Below are positions 1 through 6,918 of a stretch of 8,887 nt of DNA, in pieces. The stretch comes from an uncultured bacterium (lineage in GTDB: Bacteria > Pseudomonadota > Gammaproteobacteria > Burkholderiales > Burkholderiaceae_F). A program made the translations under genes and the position numbers. The stretch covers positions 1 through 8,887 of the forward strand of contig CAJMRV010000065.1 in assembly GCA_905215795.1 (NCBI GenBank). Reading direction: 5' to 3'. Below the pieces are notes generated by a model. It made no database searches. It saw nothing but the letters and a program-made list of their open reading frames with translations, and had not been told where the DNA came from. Numbering within the stretch: the first letter of the stretch is position 1; every line of letters begins with the position of its first letter.

Positions 1-83
1 CAGATCCCGCCGTATGTCGGCCTCCATCCGTACCCCCAGCAGATGCCCCCAGTATTCTCAGGGCTCAGGCAAGCATTACATGT
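1..83. other. Non-coding flank downstream of sstT
   Basis: This stretch lies downstream of the sstT stop codon and runs off the window edge. I see no convincing coding sequence and no stem followed by a T-run on the minus strand that would serve as a terminator for sstT. The only pattern is a short direct repeat CCCCCAG, present twice within about 20 bases near positions 34-53. The terminator may lie outside the window. Confidence 0.4.
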
Positions 84-1313
84 TTATTTCGACTGCTCGA
101 GTCGCTCGGCGCGACGACAGGCAGCGATTGTGAAGAGGGCGTCACAAGAAGAGTTCAGGGCCGTTTCGGCGGAGTCCTGGAGGACGCCGATGATGAAGCC
201 CACGGCCACGACCTGCAGGGCCACGCTCTGCTCGATGCCGAACAGACCACAGGCCAGCGGGATGAGCATCAGGGAGCCGCCCGGCACGCCGGAGGCACCG
301 CAGGCGCACACGGCCGCGACGAAGGAGAGGAAGATGGCCGTCCAGATGTCCGGATTGATGCCGAGGGTGTAGGCGGCCGACAGGGTGAGCACCGTGATGG
401 TGATGGCGGCGCCGCCCATGTTGATCGTGGCGCCGACCGGGATCGAGATCGAGTAGGTCGATTCGGGCAGGCCGAGGCGGCGGCAGATCTCGAGGTTCAC
501 CGGGATGTTGGCGGCCGACGAACGGGTGAAGAAGGCGTTCACGCCGGACTCACGGAGCGTGAGCCAGGTGGCCGGGTACGGGTTCTCGTGGGTCATGACC
601 CAGACCATGAACGGGTTCACGACGAGCGCGACGAAGATCATGGAGCCGAGGAGCACGGCGAGCAGGCTCAGGTAGCTCTGGAAGACCTCGACGCCGGTGG
701 TGGCGAACGTGGAGGCCACGAGGCCGAAGATACCGACCGGGGCGAAGCGGATCACGAGACGGACCACGAACTCGACGCCCATGGCGGCGTCCGAGAGGAC
801 TTCGCGCGTCGAGGCGGTGCCGTGGCGCAGCACCATGCCCATGGCGACGGCCCAGGCGAGGATGCCGATGTAGTTGCCGTTGGCGATCGCGTGGACGGGG
901 TTGTCCACGATGTTGAAGATCACGTTGCTCAACACTTCGGAGATCTGGCTCGGGGCGGCGACGTCACCGGTCGCACCCGCGAGGATCAGCTCCGTCGGGA
1001 AGAGGTAGCTGGCGGCCACCGCCACGACGGCGGCGACGAAGGTGCCGATCAGGTACATGGCGATGATCGGCTTCATGTGCGCGTTGCCCTCGCTGAGGTC
1101 CTGGTTGGCGATGGAGCTCATCACCAACACGAACACGAGCACGGGGGCCACCGCCTTCAAGGCGGTCACGAACAACTTGCCGAGCCAGCCGGCCGCTTCG
1201 GCCCACTGGGGTTCGGCATATGCAAGGATGACGCCCAAGACCAGGGCGACAAGAATCTGTTTGACTAGGGATGCCTGCAAGAAAGGCATCGCGAACTTGA
1301 ATACTCTTTTCAT
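84..1313 (-). CDS. sstT: Serine/threonine:Na+ symporter SstT
   Basis: This 409-residue inner-membrane protein belongs to the dicarboxylate/amino acid:cation symporter (DAACS, glutamate-transporter fold) family and takes up serine and threonine with Na+. The C-terminal half carries the SstT signatures: FFTRSSAANIP at residues 261-271 (first re-entrant hairpin, serine-rich), GATINMGGAAITI at 294-306 (the unwound TM7 motif region), CACGASGVPGGS at 336-347 (second hairpin) and DSAETALNSSCD at 380-391 (TM8 substrate and Na+ site). Length matches the family. The wording is much closer to SstT than to the glutamate carriers GltP/GltT, which carry an NMDGT-type motif where this protein has NMGG. The start is ATG at 1313, preceded by GAGGG about 7 nt upstream. 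The gene is transcribed divergently from the MFS gene across a 348-bp spacer and appears monocistronic. Seen: motifs and length. Family knowledge: substrate and coupling ion. Confidence 0.95.
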   Translation of the reverse strand: MKRVFKFAMPFLQASLVKQILVALVLGVILAYAEPQWAEAAGWLGKLFVTALKAVAPVLVFVLVMSSIANQDLSEGNAHMKPIIAMYLIGTFVAAVVAVAASYLFPTELILAGATGDVAAPSQISEVLSNVIFNIVDNPVHAIANGNYIGILAWAVAMGMVLRHGTASTREVLSDAAMGVEFVVRLVIRFAPVGIFGLVASTFATTGVEVFQSYLSLLAVLLGSMIFVALVVNPFMVWVMTHENPYPATWLTLRESGVNAFFTRSSAANIPVNLEICRRLGLPESTYSISIPVGATINMGGAAITITVLTLSAAYTLGINPDIWTAIFLSFVAAVCACGASGVPGGSLMLIPLACGLFGIEQSVALQVVAVGFIIGVLQDSAETALNSSCDALFTIAACRRAERLEQSK

Positions 1314-1661
1314 TTTGTTCCCTCTATTGACGCTTGCCTAAGACACCATAGATGGTAAGGATTTAACCGAGCGTTGAAATGTTTGTTAACACTTCAAGCT
1401 AAACCATACCAAAGTGCAGGGCTCTTTTTGAAAAGCCGTCTGAGCAAAACACCCCATGCGGAGACGGGAAACGCGCGGGACTTTGAGTGTTGTTGATATC
1501 AATCAAGCCAGCTAAGATACTTCCCAACCCCCCGTTCTACGATCGCAAAGTACGCCGGTTGGTTGATTTTCGACATCCGCCGGCCCATTTGTTTCACAAG
1601 CACCTGAAAACAAACTAAGATTGGGGAGTCCGCAAGAAAACCCCCACTCCCCCCGAAGAAC
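1314..1661. promoter_or_regulatory. Divergent sstT / MFS intergenic region
   Basis: This 348-bp spacer is AT-richer than the flanking genes and must hold both promoters. No open reading frame with a ribosome binding site was found; two tiny ATG frames (near 1379 and 1455) lack Shine-Dalgarno sequences. Perfect short palindromes are TGTTAACA at 1384-1391 and TTGATATCAA at 1493-1502. A weak plus-strand promoter guess is TTGTTG (1490-1495), 17 nt, TAAGAT (1513-1518), whose -35 element overlaps the second palindrome. For sstT, a minus-strand pair resembling TTCAAA / TATGGT with an 18-nt spacer lies around 1405-1435. Both guesses match consensus poorly. No regulator gene is adjacent. Confidence 0.35.
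1623..1652 (+). promoter_or_regulatory. Leader stem-loop ahead of the MFS gene
   Basis: GGGGAGT (1623-1629) is exactly complementary to ACTCCCC (1646-1652), giving a 7-bp stem with a 16-nt loop that ends 9 nt before the ATG. The left arm contains GGGGAG, the best Shine-Dalgarno-like sequence in the area, but it lies about 33 nt from the ATG. The bases just before the ATG (CCCCCCGAAGAAC) hold at most a weak GAAG. Folding would bring the purine-rich arm closer to the start codon or mask it. Any regulatory role is inference. Confidence 0.35.
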
Positions 1662-2870
1662 ATGACACGAAAACCCGCCATCGGTTTCGTCCTGGCCTGC
1701 GTATTCATGGACGCGCTGGGCATCGGCCTCATCGTGCCGGTGCTCCCCGGCCTGATCGGAACGCTAGCCGCCTCGCACGAACTGCAGACCACCTGGTACG
1801 GTGCGATCATGCTGAGCTACGGGCTCATGCAGTTCATGTTCTCGCCGATGCTCGGCGCGCTCTCCGACCGCATCGGCCGCCGGCCCGTCCTGCTCATGGG
1901 CATCTGCGGACTCGGCCTGATGATGCTCGTCCCCGCGTTCGTGCATTCGCTCTGGTGGATCCTCGCCTCGCGCATCGCCGGGGGCATGATGAGCTCGAAC
2001 ATCGTCGTCGCCCAGGCCTACATCGCCGACGTCACCCCCGGCAACAAACGCATCTCCTCGTTCGGCAAGATCGGCGCGATCTTCGGGATCGCCTTCGTCC
2101 TGGGGCCCGCCCTCGGCGGCATCCTCGGCCAGTACGACATACGGCTCCCCTTCATGGTGGCGAGCGTGATCTGCCTCTCGAACTTCCTCTACGGCTTCTT
2201 CATGCTCCCCGAGAGCCTCAAGGAGAAGAACCCCGGGGCGCTCTCGCTCAAGCGGATCAATCCGTTCGCCGCGCTCATGCACCTCGGGGCGATCAAGTCC
2301 ATGGCGCCGCTCCTCGTGATCATGGCCCTCTTCTCGCTCGCCCAGAGCCTGATGCAGACCACCTGGGCGCTCTACACCGAATACCGCTACGGCTGGACGC
2401 CGCTCTGGATCGGCCTCTCCGTGTTCGGACTGGGGCTCTCGATCAGCCTCACGCAGGGGCTGCTCCTGCCGAAGCTCACCCGGACGATGGCGCCCCAGAA
2501 GATCGTCCTCATGGGCCTGGCGATCGGCATCGTCAACATGATCGGCATCGGACTCTCCCCGTGGGGCGCACTCAGCATCCTCTTCTGTTGCTCGATGGCG
2601 CTCATGGGCATCGTCGGACCGACGGTCCAGGGCGAGGTGAGCCGGCACTCCACGCCGGAGACGCAGGGCGTGAACCTCGGCGCGGTGAGCTCCCTGAACA
2701 GTTTCACGGGCGCGATCTCGCCCCTGATCGGCACGCCGCTCCTGATCATCACGACGAGCCATCCGGAACACCCCATGTACGTGGGCGCCCCGTACTTCAT
2801 CGGCGCCGTATTCATCCTCGTCTCGCTCGTGGTCGCCCTGAGGAACCCGATTCCCGACAGAACCTGCTGA
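1662..2870 (+). CDS. MFS efflux carrier, TetA-like (DHA1 family)
   Basis: This 402-residue, 12-helix major facilitator is predicted to be a proton-driven exporter in the inner membrane. Its length and layout match class TetA proteins (about 400 residues). Visible motifs: the TM1 Tet-type stretch with D17 followed by GIGLIVPVLPG; MFS motif A GALSDRIGRRPVLL at 65-78; motif B around R104 (SRIAGG); the AYIADVT loop motif at 119-125; and antiporter motif C VLGPALGGILG at 146-156. By mental alignment with TetA(C), the intramembrane aspartates corresponding to TetA(B) Asp84 and Asp285 are absent: Met87 sits at the TM3 position, and the TM9 stretch starting KIVLMGLAIG has no acidic residue. Tetracycline as substrate is therefore doubtful, and the real substrate is unknown. 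The start ATG fits the usual TetA N-terminus, though its ribosome binding site is weak. No TetR-type regulator is adjacent. It is convergent with the oxidoreductase operon and shares its terminator. Confidence 0.88.
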   Translation: MTRKPAIGFVLACVFMDALGIGLIVPVLPGLIGTLAASHELQTTWYGAIMLSYGLMQFMFSPMLGALSDRIGRRPVLLMGICGLGLMMLVPAFVHSLWWILASRIAGGMMSSNIVVAQAYIADVTPGNKRISSFGKIGAIFGIAFVLGPALGGILGQYDIRLPFMVASVICLSNFLYGFFMLPESLKEKNPGALSLKRINPFAALMHLGAIKSMAPLLVIMALFSLAQSLMQTTWALYTEYRYGWTPLWIGLSVFGLGLSISLTQGLLLPKLTRTMAPQKIVLMGLAIGIVNMIGIGLSPWGALSILFCCSMALMGIVGPTVQGEVSRHSTPETQGVNLGAVSSLNSFTGAISPLIGTPLLIITTSHPEHPMYVGAPYFIGAVFILVSLVVALRNPIPDRTC

Positions 2871-2896
2871 GCGACCTGCGAACACCGTCCCGGAAA

Positions 2897-2940
2897 CGAC
2901 GAAGCCGCCTCCCGAAGGAAGCGGCTTCTTTTTTTCGTCG
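2897..2940. terminator. Bidirectional terminator between MFS and por operon
   Basis: GAAGCCGC (2901-2908) pairs with GCGGCTTC (2921-2928), followed on the plus strand by seven T residues (2929-2935). This is a textbook intrinsic terminator for the MFS gene, whose stop is about 30 nt upstream. Read on the minus strand the hairpin is even better: the interior becomes TTCC-TTCG-GGAG, giving a 12-bp stem (one U·G) capped by a C(UUCG)G tetraloop. It lies 23 nt past the stop of the last operon gene, although the minus-strand T-run is weak (GTCGTTT). Flanking CGACGAA (2897-2903) and TTCGTCG (2934-2940) are also complementary. Confidence 0.85.
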
Positions 2941-2951
2941 GCGGAAAACCG

Positions 2952-4586
2952 TCAGATCGATTCCTCGACCATCTCGATCGCACCGCAGGGGCATTCCTGC
3001 GCGCAGATGCCGCAGCCCTTGCAGTACTCGTAGTTGATCTTGAACTTCTTGCCGGGGCCGAGCTTGATGATCGCGTTGTCCGGGCAGACGCCGTAGCAGT
3101 TGTCGCACTCGAAGCAGTTGCCGCAGGACATGCAGCGGCGCGCTTCAAAGAGCGCGTTGTCCTCGTCGAGGCCCTGGACGACCTCGTCGAAGGTGCTTCG
3201 GCGGCGGGCGATGTCGAGCTGCGGGCGCACCGTCTTCGGAGCGTCGGCGTAGTACCAGGAGTTCAGGCGCTCGGGCGTGGCGGGCAGGAGCGGCACGGGG
3301 AGCTCCGGCTCGACGCCGTTCAGGTAGGCGTTGATCGCTCGGGCGGCGCGCTTGCCGTGGCCGATCGCCACCGTGACGTTGCGTTCGCCGGGGAGCATGT
3401 CGCCGCCGGCGTAGACGCCGTCGACGCCGGTGCGGCCGAACTCGTCGGTGAGCACCACGCCCTTTTCAATCCTGAGGCCTTCGACGGCGCGGAGGAATCC
3501 GAGGTCGGCCTCCTGACCGAGGGCCAGGACGACGCTGTCGGCGCCGATCGTCTCGAACTCACCCGTGGGCTGGGGACGTCCCTCCTCGTCGAGGCGCATC
3601 TTCTCGATCCTCACCTCGCCTTCGCCGGCCTCCTTGATCGTGGAGAGCCACTTCATGTCGACGCCCTCTTCGATCGCCTCGTCGATTTCAAAGGCGTGCG
3701 CGGGGGCCTTGTCGCGGGTGCGGCGGTAGACGACGAGCGGTTCGGCGCCCATGCGCTTCACGGAGCGGGCCACGTCGATGGCGGTGTTGCCGCCGCCGTA
3801 GACGACCACGCGGCGCCCGAGCACGGGTTCGGAACCCGAGCCCTCGATGTCGCGCAGGACCGAAACGGCGTCCATGATCCGGGAGGCGTCGCCCGCCGGG
3901 ATGTACGCGTTGCGGGCGATGCCGGCGCCCACGCCGAGGAAGACGGCGTCGTAACCGCCGCGCTTCATTTCAGCCTCGAGGTCCGTGACGGTGTGGCCGA
4001 GCTCGAGCTTCACCCCCAGATCGAGGATGCGGGCGATCTCCTTGTCGAGGATGTCGCGCGGGAGGCGGTACTTCGGAATGCCGTAGCGGAGCATGCCGCC
4101 CGCTTCGGGCGACTTCTCGAGGATGGTCACCTCATGGCCCATGCGAGCGAGATGATAGGCGGCAGAAAGGCCCGCGGGGCCCGAGCCCACCACGAGGACG
4201 CGGCGGCCGGAGGCGCGCTTGGGCTTCTCGAAGGCCCAGCCCTTCTCGAGGGCGTGGTCGCCTAAGAAACGCTCGACCGCGTTGATGCCGACGGATTCGT
4301 CGACGACGCCGCGGTTGCAGGCGCCTTCGCAGGTGTGGTAGCACACGCGCCCCATCACGGCGGGGAGCGGGTTGTCCTGGCAGATCGTCGCCCAGGCCTT
4401 CTCATAGTCGCCGCTTTCGGCGTGGTAGAGCCAGAGCTGGCACTGTTCGCCGGCGGGGCACTTGGCGTTGCAGGGCGGGAGACGGTTCACGTAGACGGGC
4501 TTGAGGGTGCGCCAGCTGCCGGTCTTGTTGGCCAGCGACGTACCCACGTCGAGCGTGATGGCAAAGGGTTTATCACTCACTTTCAT
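2952..4586 (-). CDS. GltD-like FAD/NAD(P) oxidoreductase fused to 2x[4Fe-4S] ferredoxin; electron-transfer subunit of the 2-oxoacid oxidoreductase
   Basis: This 544-residue protein should link the 2-oxoacid oxidoreductase to NAD(P)(H). Domains in order: an N-terminal GltD-type Fe-S region with C39, C43, C49 and then C82, C86, C90; an FAD-binding Rossmann fold VVGSGPAGLSAAYHLA at 132-147; an NAD(P)-binding fold GGGNTAIDVARS at 264-275 with YRRTRDK at 287-293, where the paired arginines resemble NADPH-using GltD proteins; the FAD-closing motif GGDMLPG at 394-400; and a C-terminal ferredoxin with C491xxC494xxC497xxxC501P and C522xxC525xxC528xxxC532P. A further CxxC (485-488) precedes the first cluster. 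The ferredoxin takes the place of the separate PorD delta subunit, which has no gene here. The gene starts 5 nt after the beta stop. ATG at 4586 has AGGAG directly against it, whereas GTG at 4580 (codon 3) has AGGAG 6 nt away, so the true start may be the GTG. It could be mistaken for glutamate synthase small subunit, but there is no gltB. Confidence 0.9.
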   Translation of the reverse strand: MKVSDKPFAITLDVGTSLANKTGSWRTLKPVYVNRLPPCNAKCPAGEQCQLWLYHAESGDYEKAWATICQDNPLPAVMGRVCYHTCEGACNRGVVDESVGINAVERFLGDHALEKGWAFEKPKRASGRRVLVVGSGPAGLSAAYHLARMGHEVTILEKSPEAGGMLRYGIPKYRLPRDILDKEIARILDLGVKLELGHTVTDLEAEMKRGGYDAVFLGVGAGIARNAYIPAGDASRIMDAVSVLRDIEGSGSEPVLGRRVVVYGGGNTAIDVARSVKRMGAEPLVVYRRTRDKAPAHAFEIDEAIEEGVDMKWLSTIKEAGEGEVRIEKMRLDEEGRPQPTGEFETIGADSVVLALGQEADLGFLRAVEGLRIEKGVVLTDEFGRTGVDGVYAGGDMLPGERNVTVAIGHGKRAARAINAYLNGVEPELPVPLLPATPERLNSWYYADAPKTVRPQLDIARRRSTFDEVVQGLDEDNALFEARRCMSCGNCFECDNCYGVCPDNAIIKLGPGKKFKINYEYCKGCGICAQECPCGAIEMVEESI

Positions 4587-4591
4587 CTCCT

Positions 4592-5647
4592 TCAGTAGAG
4601 TCGTGCCCGGACGTCGGCCTGAGAGGCCACGGGGTTGATCTCATCGAGCGCCTCGGGGTCGAGCAGCCCGTATTCCTCGATGTTTCGGTCGGCCATCGCC
4701 TGGAGGCGTTCGATCACCTTGGGGTCGCCCTTGAAGAGGTGCGCGAAGCGCTTCTGGGGCTTCAGGTAGGCCTCGACCGGCGCCGGACGGCGGATCTTGC
4801 TAACGCCGGTGACGCGTCCGTACTCGGCCTCGAAGACGGGGAAGAGCCCCGTCTGGTGGGCCAGGCGTGCGAGCGTGACCGTCATCGAGGAGTGCGAACC
4901 CCAGCCGAGCGGGCACGGCACGAAGATGTGGATGTAGCGCGCGCCGTGGAAGGTCATCGCCTTGGCGACCTTGCGTTCGAGGTCGCGCAGGTCCGCGACC
5001 GTCGCCGTGGCGACGTACGGAATGCCGTGGGCCATGGCGATCAACGGGACGTCCTTGCCCTGGCCCCAGTGGTTGCCGGGCTCCTCGCCCACGGGCATCG
5101 TCGTGGCGGTGCGGGCCGTCGGCGGGGTCGCCGAGGAGCGCTGCACGCCCGTGTTCATGTAGGCCTCGTTGTCGTAGCAGATGTAGAGGACGTCGTCGTT
5201 CCTCTCGAACATCCCGGAGAGGCAGCCGAAGCCGATGTCGGTCGTGCCGCCGTCGCCGCCCATGGCGATCACGCGGGTGGGTTCGGCGCCGGTCTTCCTG
5301 GCGCGGGCGCGGTACGCGGCGGCCATGCCGGTCGCGACGGCCGCGGTGTTTCCGAAGAGCGAGTGGAGCCACGGGAGCTGCCAGCTCGTCTCCGGGTACG
5401 GGGTGGAGAACACCTCGAGGCACCCCGTGGCGTTGACGGCGGCCAGGTTGTTGTGGACGGCGCGCATCGCGGCGTCCACGGCGTAGCGGGCGCCGAGCGC
5501 CTCGCCGCAACCCTGGCAGGCGCGGTGTCCGGAGTTGAGCGAGTTGGTGCGGTCCATGCTCGCCTGGATGGAACGGTCCTCGGGATTGAGAAGGCGGTTG
5601 CCGACGGTGAAGGTGCCGGTCTGATAGAAATGAACCACTTCTGACAT
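4592..5647 (-). CDS. porB: Pyruvate-type 2-oxoacid:ferredoxin oxidoreductase, beta subunit
   Basis: This 351-residue subunit is the ThDP-binding catalytic part of a CoA-acylating 2-oxoacid oxidoreductase. The ThDP/Mg motif begins GDGGTTDIGFG at 131-141 and continues to CYDNEAYMNTG at 157-167. Four cysteines fit ligands of the proximal [4Fe-4S] cluster: C44 and C47 (HRACQGCGE), C76 (ATGCLEVFS) and C245 (VPCPLGW). The stretch CLEVFSTPYPETSWQLPW (76-93) resembles pyruvate-specific PorB rather than the 2-oxoglutarate (KorB) or branched-chain (VorB) types, so pyruvate is the preferred guess. The phenylglyoxylate enzyme belongs to the same subgroup and cannot be excluded. The start overlaps the alpha stop by one base (TAATG) and has GAGGAG 8 nt upstream; an internal M31 is possible but lacks comparable support. 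The roughly 40 residues before the first cysteines are longer than in minimal PorB proteins. Confidence 0.92.
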   Translation of the reverse strand: MSEVVHFYQTGTFTVGNRLLNPEDRSIQASMDRTNSLNSGHRACQGCGEALGARYAVDAAMRAVHNNLAAVNATGCLEVFSTPYPETSWQLPWLHSLFGNTAAVATGMAAAYRARARKTGAEPTRVIAMGGDGGTTDIGFGCLSGMFERNDDVLYICYDNEAYMNTGVQRSSATPPTARTATTMPVGEEPGNHWGQGKDVPLIAMAHGIPYVATATVADLRDLERKVAKAMTFHGARYIHIFVPCPLGWGSHSSMTVTLARLAHQTGLFPVFEAEYGRVTGVSKIRRPAPVEAYLKPQKRFAHLFKGDPKVIERLQAMADRNIEEYGLLDPEALDEINPVASQADVRARLY

Positions 5648-6918
5648 TATTCGATCTCCTCGCCTTTCTCGATCTTGCGTTGAGCGACGTGGCGGTTGAG
5701 GGATTCGGCGACGGGGCCGACGTGGCGGCGGGAGGCCTCGCGCTCGAGCTGCGCGGCGATGAGCTCGCGGTCGAGGTCGAGGATCTCGGGGTTCTCGACG
5801 GGCTCGCCGGCACAGGCGGCGCGGAAGCTCTTCTTGAAGCTCTCACGGGTGACCTGGCGGCCGCCCAGGCCCGCGATCACGGAGCGCTGTTCGACGGGGA
5901 GGCCCCTCAGGGACTTCATGACGTCGAGGTCCACGACGCCGCCGCAGCCCGGACTGAGCATGCGGTCGACGACCACGACGGTGCGCGCCTTCGAGAGCGC
6001 CTTCCTGACGGCTTCGTAGGGGAACGGACGGTAGCAGACGATGCTGAGCACGCCGATCCGGAGTCCCTCCTCCTCGCGGAGTTCGTCAACGGCGTCCTTG
6101 ATGGTGCCCACGAGCGAACCCAGGGCGACGACGATCACCTCGGCGTCCTCCGTGCGGTACTCGGAGACGAGGCCGCCGCTCTTCCTGCCGAAGACCGACT
6201 CGAACTCACGCGAGCTCTTCTCGACGACGTCGAGCGCGTCGAGCATCTTCAGGTGGGCGAGGTAGCGCACCTCGGTGAAGGCCTCGGGACCGACCATGGC
6301 GCCGATTGAATAGGGCTTGGCGGGGTCGAGTACCTGACGGGGCTCGAAGGGCGGGAGGAACCGGTCGACCTCCTCCTGGGAGGGCACGTCCATGCGTTCG
6401 AAGGCGTGCGTGAGGACGAAGCCGTCCATGCACACCATCACCGGCACGGAGAGTTCCTCGGCGATGCGGAACGCCTGGATGTGCAGGTCCACGGCCTCCT
6501 GGTTGTCCTCGCAGAAGAGCTGGATCCAGCCGCAGTCGCGCTGGCTCTGGGAGTCCGAGTGGTCGTTCCAGATGTTGATCGGGGCGCCGATGGCGCGGTT
6601 GGCGACCGTCATCACGATCGGGAGTCCGAGGCCCGAGGCGTTGTAGACGGCCTCGGCCATGAAGAGCAGCCCCTGGGAGGCGGTCGCGGTGTAGGCGCGC
6701 GCGCCGGCGGCCGAGGCGCCGATCGCCACGGACATGGCGGCGAACTCGCTCTCCACGTTGATGTACTCGCTCGTCGGGAGGGCCCCCTTGCGGCAGAGCA
6801 CGCCGAGGGCCTCGACGATGTGGGTCTGCGGGGAGATGGGATAGGCGCAGATGACGTCCGGACGGCACAGGGCCACGGCCTGGGCGACGCCCTGGCTGCC
6901 TTCGATTTGCTTAAGCAT
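5647..6918 (-). CDS. porA: Pyruvate-type 2-oxoacid:ferredoxin oxidoreductase, alpha subunit
   Basis: This 423-residue alpha subunit carries the pyrimidine-binding half of the ThDP site and part of the substrate pocket. Motifs: AYPISPQTHIVE at 25-36, VESEFAAM at 55-62 (the glutamate that activates ThDP), TATASQGLLFM at 77-87, and ANRAIGAPINIWNDHSDS at 106-123. R108 would match the pyruvate-binding arginine of the Desulfovibrio africanus enzyme (Arg114); S29 occupies the place of its Thr31. A downstream domain (about 255-370) matches the PorA C-terminal region, including GCGGVVDLDV. The frame is open for 31 more codons upstream, to 7011, but that part overlaps the gamma gene and is low-complexity. 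ATG at 6918 is preferred because the family N-terminus begins there and AGGAG lies 7 nt upstream. It overlaps the gamma stop by 8 nt (ATGCTTAA), which implies translational coupling. The last 40 residues are charged. Confidence 0.92.
   Translation of the reverse strand: MLKQIEGSQGVAQAVALCRPDVICAYPISPQTHIVEALGVLCRKGALPTSEYINVESEFAAMSVAIGASAAGARAYTATASQGLLFMAEAVYNASGLGLPIVMTVANRAIGAPINIWNDHSDSQSQRDCGWIQLFCEDNQEAVDLHIQAFRIAEELSVPVMVCMDGFVLTHAFERMDVPSQEEVDRFLPPFEPRQVLDPAKPYSIGAMVGPEAFTEVRYLAHLKMLDALDVVEKSSREFESVFGRKSGGLVSEYRTEDAEVIVVALGSLVGTIKDAVDELREEEGLRIGVLSIVCYRPFPYEAVRKALSKARTVVVVDRMLSPGCGGVVDLDVMKSLRGLPVEQRSVIAGLGGRQVTRESFKKSFRAACAGEPVENPEILDLDRELIAAQLEREASRRHVGPVAESLNRHVAQRKIEKGEEIE

Noticed and set aside
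588..1268. Plus-strand His/Asp-rich frame opposite sstT, at first sight like a metal-binding protein
   Set aside because: The His/Asp/Glu richness comes from reading the complement of hydrophobic membrane codons. sstT covers the whole region with strong motifs.
1455..1514. Possible 18-19-codon leader peptide before the MFS gene
   Set aside because: No Shine-Dalgarno sequence precedes its ATG, and its end is far from the MFS start with no attenuator-like fold linking them.
1764..2885. Long minus-strand open frame (373 codons) opposite the MFS gene
   Set aside because: The protein is low-complexity, rich in Arg, Asp, Glu and His, with no family motif. It is a by-product of GC-rich third positions in the MFS gene.
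1955..3037. Plus-strand open frame of 360 codons overlapping the MFS gene in another frame
   Set aside because: It shows Arg/Pro/His-rich shadow composition, starts inside the MFS gene and runs through the terminator. No ribosome binding site or recognisable domain.
3357..4265. Plus-strand open frame of 302 codons opposite the fused oxidoreductase
   Set aside because: It is antisense to a clearly recognised gene, with repetitive Asp/Val/Ala/Gly composition and no motif.
2952..4586. Glutamate synthase small subunit (gltD) as the name for the fused oxidoreductase
   Set aside because: No gltB is nearby. It has an extra C-terminal two-cluster ferredoxin and sits in the same operon as the porGAB-type genes, so an electron-transfer role in that complex is more likely.
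4739..5644. Plus-strand open frame of 301 codons opposite the beta subunit
   Set aside because: Antisense shadow with Arg/Gly/Val bias and no domain; the minus strand has the full ThDP and Fe-S motifs.
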